From CBDFKY01 sp965248995 (lineage in GTDB: Bacteria; Pseudomonadota; Alphaproteobacteria; Rickettsiales; UBA998): a DNA stretch of 64,000 nt. This document shows, piece after piece, positions 44,701 to 51,634 of the stretch. The stretch spans positions 1-64,000 of the forward strand of contig CBDFKY010000014.1 of the NCBI GenBank assembly GCA_965248995.1, written 5' to 3'. The notes below the pieces were generated by a model. It was not told the DNA's origin. It saw only the letters and a program-made list of their open reading frames with translations, and made no database searches. The position numbers and the translations under genes were made by a program. The first letter of the stretch is position 1. Each line of letters starts with the position of its first letter.

Positions 44701-44875
44701 CAGTTATTTACGGCTCTGCCACGGTGAGATGAAGCGGGACGAAACCATCACCGGCGGCCTGCGCCAGATCCTGAAGGACGTGACCGGCATGAAGCGGTAC
44801 GCGAAACTGCAGCAGCACCTGCTGCGCCTGGAATCGCAGATCTACCATATGTACCAGAACCTCAGCTACCTGTAG
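41750..44875 (+). CDS. glnE: glutamine synthetase adenylyltransferase/removase, with in-frame repeat insertion
   Basis: GlnE adenylylates and deadenylylates glutamine synthetase in response to PII and glutamine. The 1041-residue product (start at 41750) has two nucleotidyltransferase domains: GMGKLGGRELNYSSDIDLI (42286-42342) in the removase half and GLGKLGTQELMIGSDLDVMF (from about 44032) in the transferase half. Between the halves, exactly 60 codons (43061-43240) come from a GC-rich palindromic repeat and read as NSPFEGESKS...GCRGGEW, unlike any GlnE. They fall after EHRLQMQQDQQTHSMPED, in a helical linker region. The frame is kept and no stop is created, so the protein may still work. Confidence 0.93.
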   Translation: MDSSPPPSLTRFALTPQTYAGQRILLAWQEGDETARTLHRQVTDGRAIRGFIDFIGAHSGYLSRLLELHPEVMSAFLAGGAKPFCTGCIADIRGRLTEDAKPDHARAYLRRMKQQLALMVALADISGEWPLSQVTRSLSDFADACVAYALEQVYRQGIPRQQWVAETVMSATAGIVLLGMGKLGGRELNYSSDIDLIALYDPEKLEFLAPPARSRFVVRIIQQLASFLQDRQEHGYVFRVDLRLRPDPASTGLAVSIETASRYYEQVGQNWERAAMIKARPVAGDIAVGAAFLEALQPFIWRNHLDFAAIEDILSIKRQMQAREEPEITLPGHHLKTGYGGIREIEFLAQIHQLIWGGRIRELRVRPTCEVLDLLVKHELISSETNEALQTAYVLYRTVEHRLQMQQDQQTHSMPEDMGECERLAAFCLAMQESPGGNSPFEGESKSAPRDSVGGYLANSTPHQNTPCFDSPAFTRLRGESISKDGSPSWGCRGGEWFPRNATTLFLADLLNHLQTVHDIFTTAFHDSAPLGQHGKLVFTGVDHDAETLRTIAAMGFKEAETVSFAIQQWHKGTKRCTRTKRARELLTELVPALLEELARTVDPDQAFKRFDAFLDALPVGVQPFSLFYSNRGLLSTISDVVGNAPVMAKTLSAYPQLLDLLVNAQVERMPKEFEDMQSTLKEWLLLSRSEEERVNNYCMFQLEQEFMIGVLLLQQKISAQTASRYLSHLADVMIEAAVGLAATQLNEKYRLSPELHFAVIGLGKLGTQELMIGSDLDVMFIYDIPENDTGSEQEIVALHQYYSRLTARVVNLLSHPTKVGEIYEVDTKLRPYGAQGSVAVRLHSFTDYYASASWIVENLALLQGRVVYAAPAMEGTISRALVDAKVIPAPPSEISSNIHDIRKKISERHYSSNPWEIKYVWGGMMDLQWVLKGLLAKHSVRHPLPAHFSNTVGQIHWLQQIHAIDENQQQALLEAHHTFHTVLSYLRLCHGEMKRDETITGGLRQILKDVTGMKRYAKLQQHLLRLESQIYHMYQNLSYL
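43061..43240. repeat. GC-rich palindromic repeat inserted in frame in glnE (copy B)
   Basis: A 180-bp segment made of hairpins (CTCCCCCTTCGAGGGGGAG, AAAACACTCCGTGTTTT, TTTCACCCGCTTGCGGGGTGAAA), with a length divisible by three and starting on a codon boundary. Segments of it recur in the intergenic copies at 23350-23540 and 55283-55336. Confidence 0.88.
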
Positions 44876-44943
44876 GATGCTCGAGCCGCCCACATTCCGG
44901 GAAAAGCCGTAGACGTTTATTCACCGCGAAACGGAAGATGATA

Positions 44944-45056
44944 TAGTCATTCCGATTAAAAACCGTACGGTTTTAATCGGATAAAATGACTATAACCCTA
45001 TAATTTATAGTGTTTTTAACCGAAAATTTTCGTACGAAAATTATTCGGAAACACTA
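44944..45056 (+). mobile_element. twin-hairpin element type I, subfamily b
   Basis: A 113-bp copy with TA flanks (44942-44943, 45057-45058), in the gap after glnE. Subfamily b differs from a by paired changes in the second hairpin (TTTTCGTACGAAAA instead of TTTCCGTACGGAAA), which keep the stem intact. Confidence 0.9.
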
Positions 45057-45108
45057 TAAGTCCCGCTTAAGCGGGATGGCCTAGCCTGTGTTTCGAGGGG
45101 TACGACAC

Positions 45109-46437
45109 ATGGCCAAACTTCCTGAAATCACGCTTTTCTTCTGGATAATGAAAATCTGCGTCACCACGCTCGGTGAAACGGCGGGCGATCTGATGTCCAT
45201 GACCCTGCATGTCGGGTATGCGCTCAGTTCGCTCGCGCTGTTGGGGATCTTCCTGGTGACGCTGCGAATGCAGCTCATGGCCGCGTCCTATCGTCCCAGC
45301 CTGTACTGGACGGTCATCCTCTCCACCAGTACGGTGGGCACCACGATGTCGGATTATATGGACCGTACCCTCGGACTCGGTTATGCGACCGGTTCGGCCA
45401 TCGTGATCTTTATGCTGTGCTGCGTATTCGCGCTCTGGCGCCGGCGGGAAGGGACGGTTTCCATCCTGTCGATCAACAGCCGCCGGGCCGAAGGGTTTTA
45501 CTGGACGGCGACCCTGTTTTCCAACACGCTGGGAACGGCGCTCGGAGATTTCCTGAGCGACGATTCCGGGCTGGGTTTCGACGGCGGGGCCGTGCTGATC
45601 GGCAGCGTGATCGGACTGATCATCCTGCTTTATTATCTTACCGATGTCTCACGCATCTTCCTGTTCTGGGCGGCCTTCGTTCTGACGCGTCCGCTCGGTG
45701 CGACGATGGGGGACTTACTCACCAAACCGTATGAGAAAGGCGGACTGGATTTCGGCACGTTCGGTGCTTCCGCGGTTCTGGCAGCGATGCTTCTGGCGTG
45801 CATCCTGACCACCGTGCGAAAGGGCGGTCCCTCTGGCCACGGGGCCGCCCCTGTCCGCCGCATAATCTCCACGCCGCACTCGCGACGGCTGGCATGTGCC
45901 AGATATTCCCTGACGCTGCTGATCCTGACCGGCGGCTATGAGGGGGTTCTTTTCGCATCGGGAAATTTCCATGAAGTCATTTCCGGACAACTCTACCGCT
46001 CCGGCCAGCCGTCCGCCGCTTCCATCGCCGCGTACGGCGAGCGCTACCATATCAGGACGATCCTTAATCTGCGGGGGAAGAACAAGGGAACCCGCTGGTA
46101 TGACGAAGAGGCCGAGGCGGCGGGCGCCCATCATGTCCGACTCATCGATTTCCGTATGACGGCGAAACGTGAACTTTCGGAAACCGATGCGTTGTCCCTG
46201 ATCGAAATCATGAAAGATGCCCCGAAACCCCTGCTCATTCATTGCGACAGCGGATCGGACCGTTCCGGGCTTGCGGTGGCCCTGTATCTGGCGGCGATCG
46301 CCGGGCAGAGCGAATTCGCCGCGGAACTGCAGCTTTCTCCCCTGTATGGTCATTTTCCGCTGCGCATGATCGGCGCGCCGGCGATGAACGCCACGTTCGA
46401 ACGCATGGAACCGTTACTGGGTTATTCCGAGAGCTGA
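45109..46437 (+). CDS. fusion of a COG4705-type membrane protein with a dual-specificity phosphatase
   Basis: A 442-residue protein (start at 45109, GAGGGG eight bases upstream). Residues 1-255 match the COG4705 family of multi-pass membrane proteins, with the repeated LPEITLFFWIMKICVTTLGETAGD and FYWTATLFSNTLGTALGDF segments and about eight membrane helices. After one more hydrophobic segment (about 275-290), residues 295-442 form a tyrosine/dual-specificity phosphatase domain: SGQLYRSGQPS, then the P-loop HCDSGSDRSG with nucleophile Cys379 and Arg384. The general acid may be the aspartate in LIDFRM. The phosphatase probably faces the cytoplasm. COG4705 proteins are usually free-standing and their function is unknown. 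Confidence 0.82.
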   Translation: MAKLPEITLFFWIMKICVTTLGETAGDLMSMTLHVGYALSSLALLGIFLVTLRMQLMAASYRPSLYWTVILSTSTVGTTMSDYMDRTLGLGYATGSAIVIFMLCCVFALWRRREGTVSILSINSRRAEGFYWTATLFSNTLGTALGDFLSDDSGLGFDGGAVLIGSVIGLIILLYYLTDVSRIFLFWAAFVLTRPLGATMGDLLTKPYEKGGLDFGTFGASAVLAAMLLACILTTVRKGGPSGHGAAPVRRIISTPHSRRLACARYSLTLLILTGGYEGVLFASGNFHEVISGQLYRSGQPSAASIAAYGERYHIRTILNLRGKNKGTRWYDEEAEAAGAHHVRLIDFRMTAKRELSETDALSLIEIMKDAPKPLLIHCDSGSDRSGLAVALYLAAIAGQSEFAAELQLSPLYGHFPLRMIGAPAMNATFERMEPLLGYSES

Positions 46438-46472
46438 AAAACCGGTCCGCCATCCCCGACGGGGCGGCGACC
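46438..46472 (-). terminator. possible terminator of the gene at 46493
   Basis: An imperfect stem (GGTCGCCGCCCC with GGATGGCGGACC, read on the minus strand) is followed by GGTTTTTC. It lies between two convergent genes. Confidence 0.4.
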
Positions 46473-46492
46473 GCGCATTATTTTCCCTGTCG

Positions 46493-46741
46493 TCACTCTA
46501 TTCCATCCGCCACGTTACGCACCTTGCGCATCAGCAGCGGCACCCGGTCCAGCCAGACGGCCAGCGCATAGGCCAGCACCACCGCGCCGAGACCGGCCAC
46601 GACCCGGCAGGGCGTCGTGGTGAAGAAAGAGGCGGCGCTCAACGCGATCAAGGGGAAAGCCGGAATCGCCACCAGTATCTTAGCCCATTTGCAGTAGTTG
46701 AATCCTGAGGTTTTACAGGTAGTAGTGGAAAAAAAGGGCAT
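46493..46741 (-). CDS. small two-helix membrane protein
   Basis: An 82-residue protein with a strong ribosome-binding site (GAGGAGA seven bases before the ATG at 46741). It has two hydrophobic segments (about 20-42 and 48-65) and a basic C-terminus (RVPLLMRKVRN). Three cysteines are present near the N-terminus and between the helices. I recognise no family. A frame 22 codons longer is open but lacks a good start signal. The upstream flank carries a twin-hairpin element at 46801. Confidence 0.6.
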   Translation of the reverse strand: MPFFSTTTCKTSGFNYCKWAKILVAIPAFPLIALSAASFFTTTPCRVVAGLGAVVLAYALAVWLDRVPLLMRKVRNVADGIE

Positions 46742-46800
46742 AAGACGGTCTCCTCTGGCTATTTCGTGTAAAAAATGATAGATTTTTAAACCAACGTTTA

Positions 46801-46913
46801 TAGTCATTCCGATTAAAAACCGTACGGTTTTAATCGGATAAAATGCCTATAACCATATAATTTATAGTGTTTTTAACCGAAAATTTTCGTACGAAAATTA
46901 TTCGGAAACACTA
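46801..46913 (+). mobile_element. twin-hairpin element type I, subfamily b
   Basis: A 113-bp copy with TA flanks (46799-46800, 46914-46915). It has one base change in the first hairpin (AAATGCCTATA for AAATGACTATA). It lies in the divergent gap between the genes at 46741 and 46977. Confidence 0.9.
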
Positions 46914-46976
46914 TATAATGTATTCGTTTAGGAATATGAGTGAGTTACATCCCTTGAAGGGTAAGCAGAAAGACGT

Positions 46977-47591
46977 ATGGAAGCAAGTGTGTTAACCCCC
47001 GAAACCTCAAAACGCTATCACGCGGCGCTGCTGGCAGCGGCGACATACCTGCGGGAGCAGGTGATTCTCACCGCTTCTGATATGCAAAAGACACTGGACA
47101 AGGCGGGCTTCATAGAGGCCGGCGGCGAAACAAAACGTGTTTATCAGGGATATGCCGTGAGTGACGAAACCTACGCGGGCCTTGAGCAGAAAACGGCTGA
47201 TCTCCGCATGTACGAAAAAGGGCTGGCGTTGCATGAAAAAGCGCATGGCGTAGTCGTAGAGGACAGGGCGAAAATAAGGGACCGCTACGTGGGGTTGCTG
47301 GAAGAATTCGCGGAGCGTATTGTGGAAGCAGCGCGCAGCGGCACCCCTTTGCCACCGGAGCCAGCCCACGTATTCGAGGTACTGGAAGCGATTGCGCGGA
47401 AAAGTGAATTTCAGCGTTCCAACCCTACGGCGGCAAACAGCGTGCGGGAACTCTGCGCATTTTATCGAGAGCAGGAACGTGTGGAAACGCCAACCGCTCT
47501 GCCGGATCCGTCCATCCATACCATCCACCATATGGGTGGATTGCAGCAGGGAGAAATCCTGCCCCAAAACCCCGCTTCTTTTTTGCTGTGA
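46977..47591 (+). CDS. protein of unknown function
   Basis: A 204-residue soluble, helical protein with no signal peptide. The central part (ADLRMYEKGLALHEKAHGVVVEDRAKIRDRYVGLLEEFAERIVEAA, spread over residues about 73-118) is probably helical coiled-coil. The C-terminal part is proline-rich and ends PQNPASFLL. No domain is recognised. It lies 50 bases before bcp in the same direction and has a purine-rich leader (AAGCAGAAAGACGT). Confidence 0.6.
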   Translation: MEASVLTPETSKRYHAALLAAATYLREQVILTASDMQKTLDKAGFIEAGGETKRVYQGYAVSDETYAGLEQKTADLRMYEKGLALHEKAHGVVVEDRAKIRDRYVGLLEEFAERIVEAARSGTPLPPEPAHVFEVLEAIARKSEFQRSNPTAANSVRELCAFYREQERVETPTALPDPSIHTIHHMGGLQQGEILPQNPASFLL

Positions 47592-47641
47592 GATCGTGTA
47601 AGAAAGTTCTCAAGGTTCAGTGACCGCCGCAGGAGGAACGT

Positions 47642-48109
47642 ATGACTAACATGACACAAGGTAATAAAGCGCCTGACTTCAGTTTGCCGGCGCACGATGG
47701 AACCACGGTGACACTGGAAAGCCTGAAAGGCGCCCCGGTCGTCCTGTATTTTTACCCCAAGGACGATACGCCGGGCTGCACGACGGAAGCGAAGGATTTC
47801 ACGGCGCTCGGCGAAGCGTTCGGGCACGCGGGCGCCAAAGTGCTCGGCATTTCGCGGGACTCGGTCGCCTCGCACTGCAAATTCGTCGATAAATACCAGC
47901 TGACCGTCACGCTGCTCTCCGATGAGGAGGGGGGGATGTGCGAAGCGTACGGCGTCTGGGTGGAAAAAAGCATGTACGGCAAGAAATACATGGGGATCGA
48001 GCGCACCACCGTCCTGATCGACAGACAAGGGAACATAGCGCGTATCTGGCCGAAAGTCAGCGTGAAGGATCACGCGGGCGACGTGCTGGCGGCGGTGCAG
48101 GCGCTTTAG
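47642..48109 (+). CDS. bcp: thioredoxin-dependent peroxiredoxin Bcp
   Basis: Bcp (PrxQ type) reduces hydrogen and organic peroxides with electrons from thioredoxin. The 155-residue product has the usual length. The peroxidatic cysteine is Cys46 in YPKDDTPGCTTEA. A second cysteine, Cys79 (VASHCKF), is further away than the Cys+5 resolving position of E. coli Bcp, where threonine (position 51 region) stands, so this enzyme may be of the 1-Cys type or use Cys79. AGGAGG lies upstream of the ATG. Confidence 0.92.
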   Translation: MTNMTQGNKAPDFSLPAHDGTTVTLESLKGAPVVLYFYPKDDTPGCTTEAKDFTALGEAFGHAGAKVLGISRDSVASHCKFVDKYQLTVTLLSDEEGGMCEAYGVWVEKSMYGKKYMGIERTTVLIDRQGNIARIWPKVSVKDHAGDVLAAVQAL

Positions 48110-48246
48110 CGGAGAATATTTTTCACTTCGCGCCGGTGGATACTTGATGTATTATTGCATCATATATCACCTTGAAGAGAGTTGGAAACTGTTATGGATT
48201 CTGCCGCAGCCCTACGCACACCGTTTTCCCACATGGGGTCAAGAGT

Positions 48247-48643
48247 ATGGTGATTTCGCTGCAACAGGCGCTCAATCAGCTCTCCGAACGTACGAGAGGC
48301 GTGACATGCTTCGAAGAAATCGAGGGATATGCGCCTTCCCCCGTCAGCTTCGGGCGGGATCTGGCAGAAAAAATGTTGACCAGTCATTGGCATACGCTGG
48401 GCAACAAACAAAAAACTTCTCTTGAAGACGCTGTAGCCGCCATTTATAGTCATTCCGATTAAAAACCGTACGGTTTTTGTCGGATAAAATGACTATAACC
48501 ATATATTTTATAGTGTTTTTATCCGAAAATTTCCGTACGGAAATTATTCGGAAACACTATACGAACAGGAAATGCGCAAAGTATCCGGACCGACCCAGAA
48601 ATATGTCTCCGCAAGGGGTGACGCCTCATCGTTTGACCGTTAA
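48247..48643 (+). pseudogene. small gene split by a twin-hairpin element
   Basis: The 5' part (48247-48446) encodes 67 residues (MVISLQQALN... to ...SLEDAVAAIY). The mobile element at 48447-48559 then adds SHSD and a stop. If the element and one TA are removed, the frame continues without a break through EQEMRKVSGPTQKYVSARGD and ASSFDR to the TAA at 48641-48643, giving a 93-residue protein. The shortened 71-residue product could still be made. No family is recognised. Restoration of frame across the joint is the evidence that the two pieces were one gene. Confidence 0.7.
48447..48559 (+). mobile_element. twin-hairpin element type I, subfamily a, inside a gene
   Basis: A 113-bp copy identical to those at 64 and 34925. 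TA pairs flank it at 48445-48446 and 48560-48561. Excision with one TA reconstitutes the codon TAC and the reading frame of the host gene, which shows that the TA pair is a target duplication. Confidence 0.93.
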
Positions 48644-48793
48644 GCGCGTTCGCCTGAGCCCGCCCCTGTTTTGGCGACATGATATCGCCTGCCATTTTTA
48701 AAAATGCTCATGGATGCTTCCATGCTCGTTGTCATTGCAAAATCGTCATCCGCCGATGCATGAGGCTGCGTCCCATTAAGAGAATGATACATC

Positions 48794-48834
48794 AAAAAAT
48801 AGCCTGAGAGCTTATGAATCAAGCTGCAGGCTAT
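48794..48834 (-). terminator. orphan intrinsic terminator on the minus strand
   Basis: Outer stem ATAGCCTG / CAGGCTAT (48799-48806 with 48827-48834), inner pairing AGCTT / AAGCT, followed on the minus strand by six U. No minus-strand gene ends here. The gap 48644-49194 otherwise holds only the twin hairpin at 48929 and no convincing coding frame; a minus-strand frame at 48640-48843 runs straight through this hairpin. Confidence 0.55.
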
Positions 48835-48928
48835 CGAATGCAAGGGGTTACGATGTGAGTTTCCGGAATTACTGTCCCGTAAAGGTACCAGTCTGCCAGG
48901 AGCAAAAATACGGATAAAGAGGACGTTA

Positions 48929-49041
48929 TAGTCATTCCGATTAAAAACCGTACGGTTTTAATCGGATAAAATGACTATAACCATATAATTTATAGTGTTT
49001 TTAACCGAAAATTTTCGTACGAAAATTATTCGGAAACACTA
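48929..49041 (+). mobile_element. twin-hairpin element type I, subfamily b
   Basis: A 113-bp copy with TA flanks (48927-48928, 49042-49043), in the gap before the MnmC-type oxidase gene. Confidence 0.9.
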
Positions 49042-49194
49042 TAGGAACAAAACGACCAGAAACCATGTCGGTGTCGGTGTTTCGTGCAGGAAAAATTTTT
49101 TCAACATGGCTATGGTGGAAAAACGAAAGGAATTTACATTGTATCTTACCTGTTCAGGATGCCAACCATGTTGAGTAAGTAAGATTAATGATGC

Positions 49195-50361
49195 ATGAAT
49201 AGCTCCGTCCTTATCATCGGCGCCGGTATCGCCGGAGCGAGCGCCGCTTATGCATGCGCCGCACGCGGGATGCGGGTGAAGGTGCTGGAGCGCCACACCC
49301 ATGCGGCGGCGGAAGCGTCCGGCAATCCGGCGGGGATATTATATCCCTATATGAGCAGCCGCTGGGACGCGGGCACGGTGTTTTACCTGAACGGATTCGC
49401 GCATACCGTCGGCCTGCTACCACGGCTCAGGCAGGCCGGCGCGGTGTTTTCCCTGTGCGGGATGCGCCATTATCCCAAAGATGGGAGCGACGGCGAACGG
49501 GAGCGTCTGCACATGCTGCCCCGGCATCTCGGGCTGGCGGAGGACGTGGCGCGCGCGACGGAATACGGCCTGTCCATGCCCCGTTCCGGCTGGGTGGACG
49601 TTTCTTCGCTGACACATGCCCTGCTGGCGCATCCGGGCATTGCCCTTCGCACCCATACGGAGGCGTTGAGCGCCACGTATCGCGCGCATAGATGGCAGGT
49701 CGCCGCCGGAGCGGAAATATACAGCGCCTCCACCCTCATCGTCGCCAACGCGTATGAGGCGGCACGCCTGTTTCCGAAGCATTCCCTGCCGATGCGGCGT
49801 ATCCGCGGGCAGATCACTTATGTCCCGGAAGCGTACCTGCAACCGGTGGTGGAGGTGCTGTGTTACGGTGGATACCTGACCCCTGCGATCGAAGGGATGC
49901 ATTATCTGGGCGCGACCTTCGACCATGGGCGCTTGGATACGGACGTGGATGTCGCCGGTCATCTCTCGAACCTGAAGGGGCTGTGCGAACGTTTTCCGGC
50001 ATTGGTACGCGACATGCCCGATCCGGCGTCACTCACGGGCCGCGCCGCGTTCCGCACGGTCAGCGCCGACCGCTTTCCGATCATCGGGGCGCTGCACGAT
50101 GAACCCGCCTGGCAGCCGGAGATAACAGGCAGGGCCTACCAGCCGCATCGCCCGCCGCCTGCGTTGCCGGGCTGTTACGTGACGCTGGCCCACGGCGCCC
50201 GTGGCCTTGTCTCCGCACCGCTCGGCGGGGAAATGCTGGCGGGAATGATCGCCGGCGATCTGAACGTACAGGCGTTCGGCGGGGTGGGCGGCCTGCTTTC
50301 TCCGGCGCGGTTCGCCATGCGCGACTGGCGGAAGGGCGCGGGCAAAAAAGAAGCGGGCTGA
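49195..50361 (+). CDS. FAD-dependent oxidase, MnmC C-terminal domain type
   Basis: A 388-residue flavoprotein with the dinucleotide-binding motif GAGIAGASAAYACAARG at 8-24. It resembles the oxidase half of the bifunctional tRNA-modifying enzyme MnmC: ASGNPAGILYPYMSSRWD near 40-57, GYLTPAIEGMHYLGATFD near 224-241, and RAAFRTVSADRFPIIGAL near 283-300. In E. coli this domain removes the carboxymethyl group of cmnm5s2U34, and a methyltransferase domain follows in the same protein. Here it is free-standing and no methyltransferase gene is adjacent. Free-standing oxidase versions occur in other bacteria. A distinct substrate cannot be excluded. Confidence 0.8.
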   Translation: MNSSVLIIGAGIAGASAAYACAARGMRVKVLERHTHAAAEASGNPAGILYPYMSSRWDAGTVFYLNGFAHTVGLLPRLRQAGAVFSLCGMRHYPKDGSDGERERLHMLPRHLGLAEDVARATEYGLSMPRSGWVDVSSLTHALLAHPGIALRTHTEALSATYRAHRWQVAAGAEIYSASTLIVANAYEAARLFPKHSLPMRRIRGQITYVPEAYLQPVVEVLCYGGYLTPAIEGMHYLGATFDHGRLDTDVDVAGHLSNLKGLCERFPALVRDMPDPASLTGRAAFRTVSADRFPIIGALHDEPAWQPEITGRAYQPHRPPPALPGCYVTLAHGARGLVSAPLGGEMLAGMIAGDLNVQAFGGVGGLLSPARFAMRDWRKGAGKKEAG

Positions 50362-50372
50362 GGGACCCGCTT
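50344..50372 (-). terminator. intrinsic terminator of terC
   Basis: Stem AAGCGGG / CCCGCTT (50351-50357 with 50366-50372), followed on the minus strand by CTTTTTTG. Two twin-hairpin elements now separate it from terC by about 230 bases. It overlaps the stop of the convergent oxidase gene. Confidence 0.7.
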
Positions 50373-50385
50373 GCGATAAACGTTA

Positions 50386-50499
50386 TAGTGTTTCCGAATA
50401 ATTTTCGTACGAAAATTTTCGGTTAAAAACACTATAAATTATATGGTTATAGTCATTTTATCCGATTAAAAACCGTACGGTTTTTAATCGGAATGACTA
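50386..50499 (-). mobile_element. twin-hairpin element type I, subfamily b (tandem, first)
   Basis: A 114-bp copy in reverse orientation, flanked by TA (50384-50385, 50500-50501). It is followed directly by a second copy in the same orientation that shares the central TA. Confidence 0.9.
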
Positions 50500-50501
50500 T
50501 A

Positions 50502-50614
50502 TAGTGTTTCCGAATAATTTTCGTACGAAAATTTTCGGTTAAAAACACTATAAATTATATGGTTATAGTCATTTTATCCGATTAAAACCGTACGGTTTTT
50601 AATCGGAATGACTA
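50502..50614 (-). mobile_element. twin-hairpin element type I, subfamily b (tandem, second)
   Basis: A 113-bp copy flanked by TA (50500-50501, 50615-50616). Its right end lies in the terC stop codon and supplies the last five codons and the stop of terC. Confidence 0.9.
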
Positions 50615-51501
50615 TAATGTTTTCTGGGAGGAAACAGCGTGGAAAACACGACCGATCCCACCAGTGCCACGATGATCACCGCGATGGTGATATACGTAGG
50701 AATGGAGACGTTCCCGATACCGACCAGAAACTTGCCGATCTCCCCCAGATGTTCGGAGATGATTTTGATCCCGATTCCCATCAGCAGGAAAGGAATCACC
50801 TTTTCCAGCAGATGGAAGCGTTCCTTCAGCACTTCAAGACAGAAGTAGAGCGAGCGCAGGCCCAGAAGCGCCATCATATTGCTGGTGAATACCAGGAAGG
50901 GATCCGTGGTGATGCTGAAGATCGCCGGAATGGAATCCGTGGCGAAAAACAGGTCCGCCACGTTCACCGTTGCGAACGCGAGCCAGAAGTTTTTGATCCC
51001 CGTACGACGCAGCAGCGTCAGGAATTTCGGTTCATCGTCCGTTTCCTCGGCCGAAAACATGGTCCAGCCCGTATAGACCAGAAACGCTCCCATCAGAGGA
51101 AGGGTGAACCAGAAATGTTCCACCGCTTCCACGCCCAGCGTAATCGCTACCCCTCTTAAGATAAAGGCACCGAATACTGCTGCGTAAAGCAAGGTCCGCT
51201 GTTCTTTCTTCTTGATTTTCAAGCGATTGAAAATCAAGGCGATAACGAACAGATTGTCGATACTCAAAGAATATTCGACGATCCAGCCCGTCAGATATTG
51301 ACCGCCGGCGGCTTCACCTTTGGCACTGAAAATATATCCCCCGAACGCCAGCGCGATGCCGACATAGAACAACGTCTGGAAAAACGCGGCCCTGAAAGTG
51401 GTTTTTCCACGGAAGAACAGGAGGTCGACAGCGATGGCGCTGATGAACAATCCGATGAACACCACCCAGTCTTTCGAAAGCGCGGAGAGAAAATCAAACA
51501 C
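50599..51501 (-). CDS. TerC/Alx-family membrane protein
   Basis: TerC-family proteins are multi-pass inner-membrane proteins; several, such as Alx, export manganese. The 300-residue product has about eight membrane helices and the conserved acidic motifs VEYSLSIDNLFVIALIF (near residues 75-91) and NVADLFFATDSIPAIFSI (near 180-197). The start is GTG at 51501, nine bases after a perfect AAGGAGG; an ATG 13 codons upstream lacks such a site. The last codons YSHSD and the stop come from a mobile element. Removing the elements gives CAT TAA, so the native protein ended in ...PPRKH. The domain itself is untouched. Confidence 0.9.
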   Translation of the reverse strand: MFDFLSALSKDWVVFIGLFISAIAVDLLFFRGKTTFRAAFFQTLFYVGIALAFGGYIFSAKGEAAGGQYLTGWIVEYSLSIDNLFVIALIFNRLKIKKKEQRTLLYAAVFGAFILRGVAITLGVEAVEHFWFTLPLMGAFLVYTGWTMFSAEETDDEPKFLTLLRRTGIKNFWLAFATVNVADLFFATDSIPAIFSITTDPFLVFTSNMMALLGLRSLYFCLEVLKERFHLLEKVIPFLLMGIGIKIISEHLGEIGKFLVGIGNVSIPTYITIAVIIVALVGSVVFSTLFPPRKHYSHSD

Positions 51502-51634
51502 AGAGGCATCCTCCTTGAGTATTACAAGCCTCTTGAACAAAAAATGTGTGAAAAAAAAATAGCTAGAAAATTCACAGATTTTAAGAAATGGATTCTGTTT
51601 ATTATAGATACATTAATAAGAATTATCCATTACA

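Noticed and set aside
48640..48843. 67-codon minus-strand frame
   Set aside because: A strong intrinsic terminator lies inside it in the same orientation.
50175..50432. Minus-strand frame beginning MFLTENFRTKIIRKHY
   Set aside because: Its start is the translation of a twin-hairpin arm and the rest is antisense to the oxidase gene.
34925..50614. Reading the twin hairpins as CRISPR repeats or as paired transcription terminators
   Set aside because: Copies are kilobases apart without regular spacers; each is bounded by TA duplications and one splits a gene, which fits mobile DNA. The stems are AT-rich with no consistent U tracts in one orientation.
51541..51634. Manganese (yybP-ykoY) riboswitch before terC
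   Set aside because: The AT-rich leader shows none of the conserved loop sequences of that riboswitch that I can recognise.
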